From NCBI GenBank assembly GCA_963082975.1, contig OY720345.1:58758528-58822527 (forward strand): a DNA stretch of 64,000 nucleotides, in the 5' to 3' direction. Of this stretch, positions 34,455-45,240 are shown piece by piece. Source of the DNA: Labia minor (lineage: Eukaryota > Arthropoda > Insecta > Dermaptera > Spongiphoridae). The notes below the pieces were generated by a model. The model did not search any database. It was not told the DNA's origin and saw only the letters and a list, made by a program, of their open reading frames with translations. Both the position numbers and the translations under genes were made by a program. How positions within the stretch are numbered: the stretch's first letter is position 1; each line of letters starts with the position of its first letter.

Positions 34455-36495
34455 GTATATTATTTTTTTTTTTTACAAAACTTCTAAACCTCCCTATTTT
34501 CAATCATAACTACTAATTAGTCATACTTACAAATATTTCATTATATTAAAATATTTTGTATTTATATATATAGATAAAGAAATTTTATTAATTTATTATA
34601 TTTTTCAATTTAATTTGCTTATATTCAAAAATATTAAAAATGGTTATTAGTATATTTATCGAGATTAAAATAACCTTTTTTTTTAAAGAATAATTTTTTT
34701 TTAAAAATAAATTCACGTGTCAGAATGATCGAAAGAAAACATTTCCTTGCAAGTTTTCCCCTCTGTCGAACCCTGGGTGTCATTTACGAATCGTTTCTTT
34801 CACCGAAAACGTCACTGTCGAGGGGTGGCACCTGTCGCCTGAATCCGACAAACGTCCTTGCAGCTATTAATCTTGGTGACAAAATCACCCACCCCTCCCA
34901 TTGTGTTCAGCCCTATAAAGTTGTCTATGTATTGTAGACTGGAACCCTTGCCAAATCCAAATCCACCCCTCTGATTAAACTCGAATTCATTAACGGGGAG
35001 ATAATTTTTTGTATTATATTTATTTTCCTATTGGAACTCATGCAAACGAGACCCTAAGGGAGAGGGAAAATAATTATATATATATATTTACATATATGTA
35101 TATGACATATTCATTCCAGCAAGCAAGCCTCCTATTTATAACATTATACATAATATACAATGAGATTAATAGCCAATTTCGTATACCTCATTCGGAATAT
35201 TATTTATGTGAATAAAATATGTAGTATATATATATATATGTATATATATTGATCCCTAGAATGATTACGAGCAGAGGTTGGTCAGGATAATTAGTTTTGG
35301 GGCGACTTTGGGGGACTCAATTAAAGGCGGCTGCAGGGTTGGTTGCATTCTACAGGCGCTTTTCCTCTGCCTGGTTAACTAAAAGGGAATGAACAAGGAG
35401 AGTGAACAAGCTGCGAGATTCGGTTACAAATTATTAAACCAATTTGTAATGCAATGGAGAATATGATGAAAATATATATTATAAATATCGACTTCTATTA
35501 GAAGACACCAATTTCGTAAATAAATTATTTACATTTTACTAACCATCTTTGCTTAGATATAATAAGAACAACACTAGAGTAATAACCGTTAAATAAAACC
35601 GTTAAAAAAAGATTAATGTATATATACCAATATATTTATAAACTTAATTAAAAGAATAATTTAAAAATGAGAAGGAGAATCAAATTCAGTCAATTCCATA
35701 AGTAAATAAATTTCATAAGCCTGTTTTAATAGAGTGATTAATTCACAAGGTCAATTCATTTTCACTTCTGTTGTTTTATTAACTAGTTTATTTAATTGAT
35801 GTTAATAGTAAAACATATGAGGATATTTTTAAATTTAAGTCCAGACAAAAAGTTATTATTCTTAATGACTCATCCATTAAATATTTGACAGTGACATGAA
35901 ATGATACAACGTTTATTTGGTTGCATAAAATTTAGGCGTTTACGTTAACATTAGAAACTAAATAATTTTCCAATCGTTTTTAATGATTAATTAATAAAGA
36001 ATTTATTTTGTTTATATTAATTTATTTTATATAAAAAATACATTTTTAACTTATATTTATTGTATTTATTTCAAAATTCAATATTTTGTTTTAAAAATAA
36101 AAATTTAAAAAATGCTTAATATTAATTTTCCTACTACTACTATCTACACAACATGTTTTTTTATATATTTTATTATTTATTTATTTTCTAATTATTCATA
36201 TACCTACACGTTTTTATATATTTGATAAACTACTTAAATTATAATAAATATTAAGGAGATTTTATTTATTTCATTTCAATTTGACTTTGATCATTCTGTC
36301 ATAATTAAAATTAATATTTTTGCTTAAAATAAAATAATATAATTTTTATTAATTATAACTTTTTTAGATAACATGATTTAACTTAATATTCAATTTAGAA
36401 ACATACTTATAATAACATAATAATTAATATATAATTATAATATAAATAATTAAATAATCCCAGGAATTATAGTATTTATAAATATTGGATTGTCT

Positions 36496-36540
<45 letters not shown>

Positions 36541-36827
36541 GTATAGAAAAAGAAAAAAAATCATTTAGAGTTTAATAAATTTTCAGATAAAATGAATATG
36601 GTAAATTATTAGAATTTATTTAAATTTAACACGAATAAAATTTATTCTAATTAGATTTACTTATTTAAAAAAATAAAATGATTTTCTTACAAGTAAGAAT
36701 ATCCTTGGAATGGTAGTCTTCAATGTTCTTGGCTCTGAGAAAACAAAAATAGAATTGTATATTGTGGAATTTCATTTAATTCGTTAATTTCGTAGTACAT
36801 AAATTCATACAACTGCCAAAAGAAATT

Positions 36828-36868
<41 letters not shown>

Positions 36869-36914
36869 TATTATTATTTCTATTCATTTGATAACATAAT
36901 TAAATTTTAATACG
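34455..36914. other. Intergenic with GC-richer unique islands
   Basis: Islands at 34730-34990 and 35260-35450 stand out from the A/T background. The first holds a 70-codon frame (34725-34937) of unknown type and ccacccctctgatt, also found near 731. (TA)n runs lie near 36500-36535 and 36831-36861. No gene is recognisable. Confidence 0.4.
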
Positions 36915-37542
36915 GATCCCGCAAGAATCCGGGCTTAGCAGGGGTTTCATTTTACCCATTCGAGACGAGCTCGGAATGAATAGTCGTTAACTCCTCCCAG
37001 GCAATTGCGTTTTCTTATTGGCTTTCAAAAAATGGATAAAGAAAGGAATGCAAGCGAGTAGGGGGAGGAAAAGTTTCCACAATGGAGAGTGGAAAAAGTT
37101 GTCCCTTCACTTGAACCATGTTATTTTGATATTATTTAAGAGATGTGTAATTAGTGTATTGAAGCATATTCTAATTAAATGATGTCGAATTGTATGGAGA
37201 CTTTCAAATACAAAAGATGGTTTAATTATATTTTACTTACGAATAAAAGAAAAATAATAAATTTTATTTACCCCACGTGATAAGATTTCTTACTTTTATT
37301 GATTTCATTCAGTAATTCTTAAACGAAACTCTTTTCTTTCAAACTTATTTTGAATTAAGATTGAAGTAACAATTAATTTATTAAAATCAACAACAATTTA
37401 TTATAATTTCCAATTTAATTAATTAATCACACATAAAATTCTTTTAAATTTCCTAATATTAATGTTATTTAAAAAAAAATATTTTTTAAATATTGTATAA
37501 TAAAGAAGGTTTGTTAATGCATAAGTTTTTATTTGACATCTA
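36915..37542. other. GC-richer unique island then AT-rich spacer
   Basis: The island at 36915-37110 (ggatcccgcaagaatccggg and attcgagacgagctcggaat) is unique in the window and lacks a credible frame. It is a possible conserved non-coding or regulatory sequence. Confidence 0.35.
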
Positions 37543-37866
37543 TTAATAACAGACCACCTCGTGATTTGAGAAGAAAATGGAACAAAGTGAATTTCCATGA
37601 AAATCCATGAATTGGGATACGAATTGCTCCCTCATCCTCCTTATTCTCCGGATTTAGCCTCAGGTGACTATTTATTGTTTCCAAACCTGATGAAATAGCT
37701 CGGCGTAAAGAAATTTGACTCTAATGATGAAATCACAAACAAGGGATAAAAAAATTAGAGAAACGTTTGATATAGCTCAAAGGAGACTACATTGAAAAAT
37801 AAAATAATTTTTTATCCAAAAACCTATATTTCATTTAAAAAGTCACGGACTTATTGATCTGCCCTC
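37543..37866 (+). pseudogene. Mariner deletion derivative M5, left end lost
   Basis: One frame reads KIHELGYELLPHPPYSPDLA, the region containing the last catalytic D of the mariner D,D34D triad, then SGDYLLFPNL before a stop. The right terminus acttattgatctgccctctt is decayed. The leader (tgagaagaaaatgg) shows the shared deletion junction. Confidence 0.8.
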
Positions 37867-39446
37867 TTATACTCTTAACTTATCCATACTATAACCATTA
37901 CATTTATAAAAAATTTAAAATAACCAATGAAGACAATATATTGTATTATATATCAATTAAATAAATTGAAAATTCTTAATGAGATATATTCATATTTCTT
38001 AATTCTAACACAGTCTATTAATTTAATTGAAAAATTTATATGATTCAAAGTACAATTATATTTATTTTTAATTAACAATATGGAATATTTTGAATATTAT
38101 TATATCATTTTTCAATACCATTTTGAAAAAAAAAAATAAAATAATGAAATTATTTCTAAAGAGTTATTCATTTTTTTTTATTAATAAAATTGAAATAAAA
38201 ATAAAAGTTTTATTACCTTATTAAATTGAAATTTTATGATTTTTTTGTATCTTCCAACTTTGCAATATACTAGAAATGGTAGGTAGGTATACATAGAATA
38301 CATAGAATAAATATAAACTATCATCTATTGAACTCACAATGTAAAATTTATATATACAAATACAAATGCTATGCGGTTTTCTATTTAATAGTCATAATCA
38401 TAAAATATATTTTATTATTTTTTTTACAAAATAAAACCTCTATTAAATTTAATAGAGTAAGTTTTAATAGAACAAAAATTATTCGATATTTTCATTTATT
38501 TTTAATTATCTACTTGATAACATAAAATCAGATCTGAATTAATGTAAATTCGGACTATTATCATATTTATTAATATTAGTTTTAATTTAAGAATTAATAA
38601 TATAGTTGAATTTCGAATAAAATAAGAAATCAATTTTTTTATGACTTCTATCAGTTTGATGTTACTGAACTTAAAATTTCTTGATTGCAGCAATCATATT
38701 CCTCCAACTTTACCTATCCTAAAATATAAATCAGAAATAAAAGAATATTTAAAAATTACATATATCAATTTTTATAATTATTTGTGTAAAGTACTTGTTT
38801 TAATTTCTTTATGATTTTATTAAATTTTTTAATTTTAAAATATCTTCAAATCCATCAAATTTTTTATTTTTTTAAAATTCTAATTATAAAAATAAAAAGG
38901 AAAAAAAATTGTTTAAGAAACATTTCTATTTATACAGATTTTTTTTTTATATTTATTTGCAATGAATGTTTTTTTATACATGCCTGAAAATAAAACCTTT
39001 ATTTTCCCGTCCATGAACCTGATGGCTTTTACTTGGTAAAACCTTTTTGGATTGTTACTCTTAACAGTATCCAGTATCAGTAAAAAAAACAAATGTCAAC
39101 CTAACTGCACCATAATCCGTTTTTTGTAATAATCCGTCTTTCATTTTCTTTTAAATCAAGCTTCAAATTGCACGAAACTAATGGGAAAATATTGCTGTCT
39201 ACTTTTTATACCCCTAATTGCTTAATAAAAACAGAATGAAATAAAAGGGTAATGAATAAATGGAAGGAGGAGTCTTTAAATTATCTTTACCCTAAAATGT
39301 GAAGGGTAAAACTAAATATTTATGCCAAGAAAGTTTCCAGTTAGGGTTGGCTACTCAATGGTTTTTATTCCTCCTCCCCTCTAATAAAAACTTTAATAAT
39401 TGTTTTAATTATTTTTTTAAAAAAAAATTATTTCATTCAGATATAA
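37867..39446. other. AT-rich intergenic, no gene seen
   Basis: Low-complexity A/T sequence. Small frames at 38328-38693 are unsupported. A slightly GC-richer patch lies at 39000-39180. Confidence 0.45.
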
Positions 39447-39735
39447 AAACCTCTGGTTTTTGAACATCCTATGAAAGAACAGCATTCATCAAGTCATCAT
39501 ATCGGTTGCCATCTAAGTGGGTTAGAGGTGTTATATGATCAATACAACTGATGCTCTGAATCTAATCTAGTTTGCCTTGATCGGAAGCCAATACTTGTTA
39601 TTTAAGTAGCTTTCCAATACTGACCAAGCAGGCTTAGTGAATCTCCAGAAAGAGAAAATCTCCCCTTGCCAGACTCTGGAAACGGACGCAGAACCACGAG
39701 AAATGCTTTGACATCTAGACTTCCAGATACACAAT
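39447..39735 (-). mobile_element. tRNA-derived SINE copy 3, decayed
   Basis: The 3' end (complement of aaaaacctctggtttttgaa) and body blocks (tatgatcaata; agtagctttccaatac) match the other SINEs. The B box is mutated (gaaacggacgcagaacc). Confidence 0.65.
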
Positions 39736-40769
39736 AAAATTTAATATATTCTTTTATACATCTCCACTATTCTCCTATAAACAATTTGTGATCATTATTT
39801 ATATCATTTGAATTACGATGTCAAGGGACGGTGTTGATAAAAACAAGGAAAGAACTATAGTCTAAGACTTGTCAGTCTTTTGCTAAACTCTGTTCTTAAA
39901 ATTTTTTATTTCTTGAAGTTAATATTATACTTCATATTTTTTATTTAATATTCCAATAAACGTTTTTAAATTTTATTCAAAAAAATTGAATTTCATTCCA
40001 ATCGATTTATTTTTTTCATTTCAATATTCGAACAATGTGCATATTTGGGTCATTTATTTATTCAAATAGAATTTGAAAATAAATGAAAAAAAAATAATGA
40101 AGAAAGTTGATTTGGATTTGCAGGTAGAGAGACGGAAGTGAGTGGATATATAATTGAACAAAATGGATGAAAATAAACGATAAATTATTTTTCAAATGAA
40201 AAATTTGCAACCATTCATTTTATTCATGAAGGTTGTTCAATCCATCAACGAAGTGATTAAAGAAGATAATAAAAGAGTGAAGAGGATGAGGGGTGCCAGC
40301 CCAAACTGCTCTCTTCCCTTTTTTTCCCTCTTACAAGAGTTAATTGCATTCTTTTTTAGAAAGGATTTTTTACTTACGTATAATGAAATTTGATTTACTT
40401 TAGAATAAAGGATATAAATATTTTAATAGACAATTTAAAAGTTTTTGTTTAAAAAAAAAATATTTGTTTTTATTAACAAACTTGGTGAATAAAATATCCA
40501 ATTTTTATTTAAAATAATAATAATATGATTATATTGCCCAGAATCATAATGACAAAAATTATATCTCAAGTATTTTTTATGCCAAGAAAATAATAATATA
40601 TATTGCTAAAAAATTTAAGTTAACCATAATTTTAAAAATATTAGTTGCTTGCATATATTCTGATCATTTTTTTCACTTTAAAAAGGCATTTATTAAGAAA
40701 AATTGGTATAATATATTTTAATCAAAATATTTTAGTTCATTTTCTACAACTTTTACACACTTACTTTTT
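39736..40769. other. AT-rich intergenic, no gene seen
   Basis: The frame at 40196-40393 is not recognisable. Nothing else is seen. Confidence 0.45.
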
Positions 40770-41765
40770 TAATCATTTGGTCTCTCTACAATCAAACAAA
40801 ATTTAAATAAATTCAAATATTTATATTTTTTTTAATTTAATTGATGTAAATGTAAATACGATTTAATTTAGACTTGATGTACAGAAATATTAAATATTTT
40901 TACCCATCTCACAACGTGACTCAGTTAAATACCTTGGACTACACCTAGACAGACGTTTAACCTGGGAGACCCACATTAGATCAAAAAAAAAAAAAACAAG
41001 TTGACTCCAAACTTAGACAACTCTACTGGACCTTAGGACGAAACTCCCAAATGACCCTATCACAAAAACTCCTAATTTACAATTCAATCCTCAAACCAAT
41101 TTGGACATACGGTGTTCAGTTATGGGGCTCCGCTAGTGTTTCTAACATCAACAAAATATAGCGGACCCAAAACAACATCCTACGTTTAATGACCAATGCG
41201 CCTCGGTACCTACCTCTTAGAATACTACATAGAGACCTTAAAGTCCCTACAATAGACGAAGTAATTAAAAACACCTGTAAAAAGTATCGACAGAAATTGA
41301 CAAACCATCAAAACAACAAAGCCAGACAACTATTCATCAATGAGACTAACGGACGAAGACTTAAAAGACTTAAACCAATCGACTTCTTATAGTTCCTACT
41401 CTGAACTCAGCTAGTTCCCTTCGTTTTTCCAACTATTTTCCTTTAATCTGTATATTCAGCAGGTTTTCTTTTACTCTTTCTTTCCTATCCTATTCCCTCC
41501 TCTTTCTTTCACTGAACCCTAAATTGAGAGATGTCGTCCCGTCCTACTCTATCGGGCAAATAGCCGAGCCGAGTACTTCCTAATACTCCCTTATTTCTCC
41601 TTTCCATTATATTGTAAATATTATTGTAAATATATTGTAAACGATTTATTGTTGCCCAAAGAAAGGGCAGATGTAGATTTTAATTGGAAAATAAATAAAA
41701 AAAAAATTTTTTAGGTGATTAGATTTGATCTAATTTTGTCCGATATTCTCCTAAGATTAGAAAAA
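40770..41765 (+). repeat. Family F repeat interrupted by a LINE
   Basis: The left part (40770-40902) and right part (41707-41765) together match the uninterrupted copy at 18018-18200. The split is at the run attttta, just after gtacagaaatattaaat. Confidence 0.75.
40903..41706 (+). pseudogene. Jockey-like LINE, 5'-truncated reverse transcriptase end
   Basis: The frame opens with ISQRDSVKYLGLHLDRRLTW, a Jockey-clade RT motif, and shifts at a 14-A run (about 40983-40997). It continues LRQLYWTLGRNSQ, ILKPIWTYGVQLWGSAS and NAPRYLPLRILHRDLKVPTI, ending KRLKPIDFL with a natural stop near 41390. One in-frame TAG (about 41159) looks like a CAG to TAG change. A 3' UTR of about 310 bp ends in aaataaataaaaaaaaaa. 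A 7-8 bp duplication (attttta) flanks it. Endonuclease and catalytic RT are lost to 5' truncation, the usual fate of target-primed insertion. Only two lesions suggest a recent copy. Confidence 0.88.
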
Positions 41766-42234
41766 ACTTATAGATTGAATCCTACCCAAGTTCAATTCAT
41801 ATTTCCATCCAAGTTTAACGAGTCACCTTAATTTCTAGATTTGACTAGAACACATTTCGTTTTTACCGACTGACAATAGTAAGGGAGGTATTGTTTTCAC
41901 ACCAAATTTTTACATATCTCCACGTATCAAGCATTTTCTTAACAGAAAAAAGTATTTTTAGCATGATGTCTGTCTGTCCGTATAGATGTGTACAGCCTGA
42001 ACGGCTCAACAGATTTTGATTAAATTTGGTATATTTACTTAATGCATCAGTGGGATGAATTGATCAACTTTTGGTGCAAATCCGGAAACCGGAAGCGATC
42101 GACGATAGGAAGGGAAGGGTTATTTTCACACCAAATTTCACATGAGGAGATTTTTTTACATATCACCACGAATGTATTGGTTTTATCCTCGGGAAAAATC
42201 ATCTTCATTATGTTTTTCTTAATTTAAAATTATA

Positions 42235-42262
42235 TGACGTCACCCAGTCCTTTATGACGTCA
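42235..42262. promoter_or_regulatory. Paired CRE palindromes in family B
   Basis: TGACGTCA occurs twice, 20 bp apart start to start. It is the CREB/ATF site. Related positions are 44386-44393 (one intact, second mutated), 48139-48146 (second intact, first mutated) and 20594-20601. Whether they act as enhancers is unknown. Confidence 0.45.
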
Positions 42263-42379
42263 CAGCCTCCGTATTATGATCACGGGCAACGCCGGCTACT
42301 TCAGCTATATATTATAAATAAAATAAAATTAAAAATATTTATGTTCTATCCATATCTGCTTTTTATTACATTAATAGAT

Positions 42380-42525
42380 ACTAGCTGCTCCGAGCGCCAT
42401 CGGCGCTCTTCACACCTAGACGGGGGCTCCGCCCCCTGTACCCCCGAAAGATATATAGTATTTGGTTGAAAGTCTGTATGTAAAAGGTTTTCATCCATTT
42501 TGTTTCAATCAGTATAAGTAGATAA
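42380..42525 (+). repeat. Family C 5' end, copy C2, with two GC-rich hairpins
   Basis: It starts actagctgctc. GAGCGCC (42392-42398) pairs with GGCGCTC (42402-42408) around 3 nt. GGGGGC (42422-42427) pairs with GCCCCC (42431-42436) around 3 nt. It is followed by gatatatagtatttgg and tttcaatcagtata. Copies are at 20313 and, inverted, 48703. No proteins are encoded. Confidence 0.65.
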
Positions 42526-42621
42526 GACATGTATTTGTTTTCTTGTAAAATATATTTTAATTTAATCAGTAAATTAATTATATATTATTATTATATATGT
42601 TATATTTATCTAACTCTGTGT

Positions 42622-42905
42622 CTCTACAGTTTTCGAAAGTTCTTAGCCGCAGCATCCACGTTTCTCTAAGCGTCCCTATCCTGAGCTACAACCAAATCTT
42701 ACCCTGTCCCATCTCTCCCATGTCCCTTCCTTCATTGTCCACCCACCTTGGTCCTTGGTCTTCCACCGGATGTTTCCCAATCGGTTTCTCCCAATTTCTA
42801 GTTTCTCCAATTCCAACCACGTCCCCTTCCCATCCCAGCCTTCTTGATTTTATAACCTTAACTATATCTGGACATTATTTCTCGTTATGCCATCTCCGCC
42901 ATCCC
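42622..42905 (-). pseudogene. LINE 3' end, copy L2, inside a composite repeat
   Basis: It is antisense to the plus strand. The tail block corresponds to the AQDRD..WR..AAKNF region of L1 and L3 but is full of stops and indels. The same flanks as L1 are present on both sides (ttaattatatat and caaattctacattttgtat). The plus-strand frame at 42597-42959 is its antisense. Confidence 0.7.
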
Positions 42906-43126
42906 CCTGTGACCTCATCTTCTTTTATACTTTTTCAAATTCTACATTTTGTATGTTAATTGTATGTAAGTTGTATCCGTATCATAATTCTTGATTTTTT
43001 TTTTTTGTTTAATTACATTTCGGTTGATTTTTCCCCAATTTCTCTAATCACATGTCTCCTCTTCCAGTCCAATTCATTTACCTATCAATGTTGCATAAGG
43101 CATTAAGAGGTTCTAATTATATATAT

Positions 43127-43377
43127 ATCTGTTTCTATGACAGCACAAAAAAGTAAACAAATTACATACATACAAACACTCTCCTTTATATATTTTTCTG
43201 GAAAATGAAACACCCGCAGCTCAGCTCAGGAGTTACCTAAGATTCTAATTTCTTTTTTATTTTTCATCTCATTTGAGGTACCCTTCACCTCAGAAAAATT
43301 TAGTTACCTTACTCCTCGTATTTTAGGCTCTGGAGTTTTTTGCGTACAGACGGACACTGTCGTATTAAATATATAGA
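43127..43377 (+). repeat. (CATA)n block and composite repeat 3' part
   Basis: ctatgacagcacaaaaaagt, ttacatacatacaaacactc and ctcctttatata match 16335-16401. Unrelated GC-richer sequence (to about 43360) follows before family B resumes. Confidence 0.6.
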
Positions 43378-43468
43378 TATTAAAATTATTTGAAATTGTT
43401 TCTGTAGCTGGAAATTAATTTATTTCAAACCGTCGGTCGGTTCGGACCTGGCCACAGGTCAACTTATT

Positions 43469-44246
43469 TTTTAAAATTTAAAATATATATATATATATAA
43501 AAGAGAGAGAGAGAGATTTTAATTATACATATATGAATAGTGTATTATTACTAAATTATTTTGAATTTTTTTTTTATATAAATTTATCAATATCTAATTT
43601 TATTGTAAATATTGTCAAATAATACCTATATTTTAATATTATAATTACATTTTAAAATTTTAAAGTATTATAATTGAGCTCATATTTCAGAATATATTAA
43701 CAAGTTCTTTTTCAAAATTTTATATTTTATTTGCTTATGATTGATTATATATGTTATAATTTAAACAAATTCAAATATTTTATTTTTTAGATTATTAACT
43801 ATTTAATATTTTCTATCCTAAAAAAGAATTTAATAAACATAATAAATAAAAAAATAAACCTTTTAATAAATTATAATGGAATATAATCAATTGGATTTAA
43901 AACAAATTTAATTCAATTACCCAATTTTAAAAAGAAACAAATATTTAAAACAACTCCTTTATATCATTTTTATATAATCAATAAATGATTTTTGCACTTA
44001 AAATATAGAGATAATTAATAATTTAGTAATTAAACTAAAAAAACAAAAACAATCTAATTTAGTCATTTTAATTGGTTTTTTAAAAAATATTTTGACTTGA
44101 TAAAATACATAAAAAATAATTTTTTGTTTTTTTTTTATTAAACTTGGATAAAATTTATACCCTTCACTTTTAAATAGAAAAAAAGAAATATTCAAATCTA
44201 TTTAATTAAACGAGTAGTAGTAAAAATTTATAAGGTAGCCCTTTTT
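43469..44246. other. AT-rich intergenic, no gene seen
   Basis: (TA)n then (GA)n near 43484-43517. Nothing else is seen. Confidence 0.45.
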
Positions 44247-44532
44247 ACCGACCGACGATAGGTATTGTTTTTACACCAAATTTCACATGTGGAGATTTTT
44301 ACATATCACCACGAATCATGCACTTTGTATTGGTTTTATCCTCGAGAAAAATCAACTTTAGTTTTTTTCTTAATTTAAAATTATATGACGTCATCCAACC
44401 ATTCAAGACGCCACAGCCTGGTTTTACATATATATTCTAAATAAAATAAAATTAAAAATATTTATGTTATATCCATATCTGTTTTTATTACATTAATAGA
44501 TATATTAAAATTATTTGAAATTGTTTCTGTTA
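44247..44532 (+). repeat. Family B copy B4 (short subfamily), 3' truncated
   Basis: It starts accgaccgacgataggtatt at 44247. It contains gttttatcctcgagaaaaat, a CRE at 44386 and ttacattaatagatat. It stops at attgtttctgt, so the right subterminal repeat and hairpin are lost. Confidence 0.75.
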
Positions 44533-44944
44533 ATTGGGTATGTAACTAATGTATTACTTACTAAATTTTTTTTAGGATTAAAATAGAAATTCATACTAGA
44601 AAAGAATTGTTTAACGTAATTTGCTAAGAACACAGCAAAGAAAAGCATAACTCATCGATATCTTCGAAATGACATGTAGACTTACTATACCGTATCCCAA
44701 CCAAGATAAGAACAATTCTTTCCATTTACCCTCTTTTTTACGAAATATATTTACATTAAATTAAAATTATATCACATTCGGCAAACAATTTTAAATTTAA
44801 ATTGAACCATTTACATTAATACGCCACCTCCTTGTTTTTTTTTTCAAAATATGATAATTTCATTAATGAATTTCTTACTGATATATTTATATTTTTTTGT
44901 TTTTAAATTTTCACTAAGATCTTTGAATAAAATTAAGCTTATTG

Positions 44945-44977
44945 ATTTAATAGAATTAATAGAATTAATAGAATTAA
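44945..44977. repeat. 9-bp tandem repeat
   Basis: The unit aatagaatt is repeated about four times. Confidence 0.7.
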
Positions 44978-45089
44978 ACTTATTGATTCGATTTAAGATG
45001 TATTCTAAAACACCACTAATTTTAAAAATTAATATTTCTTTATTATAATATTTTATTTTAATATGTATTTTATTTGAAATAATTTGCAG

Positions 45090-45240
45090 TAGAGCGCTCG
45101 CCCCTCTCCATTCCCCTCCACCGCCTGGATTGACCTCCTCTTGCAGGCCGGCTGACTCGAACGCATTTAGTTCCCCTTCTCTGCTGAGTGTAGGACCCTG
45201 AACGGCCTATCCACTGAAATCAACCCCTATTCATCCCTTA
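45090..45240. other. GC-rich insert in duplication copy 2, possible tRNA-like remnant
   Basis: gtagagcgctcgcccc resembles the D-arm region of a tRNA (GGTAGAGCGCTCGC is common in tRNA-Ala). No clear B box or acceptor stem follows. It is absent from copy 1. It may be a truncated SINE head. Confidence 0.25.

Larger units (their letters stand above)
41865..43468 (+). repeat. Family B copy B3, chimeric and carrying nested repeats
   Basis: A long-subfamily 5' end (accgactgacaatagt, 41865) runs through ctgtctgtccgtatagatg to accggaagcgat. It then joins a short-subfamily interior at cgacgataggaaggg (about 42098). CRE palindromes TGACGTCA lie at 42235-42242 and 42255-42262. Family C and LINE-derived material interrupt it from about 42380 to 43377. 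The B sequence resumes (attaaaattatttgaaattg) and ends with aaaccgtcggtcggtt and the hairpin GACCT-ggccac-AGGTC (43445-43460). Confidence 0.7.

Noticed and set aside
34725-34937. 70-codon frame in a GC-richer island
   Set aside because: No domain, no homologue I recognise, and no splice context; kept only as part of an unexplained island.
42597-42959. 120-codon plus-strand frame
   Set aside because: It is the antisense of LINE fragment L2.
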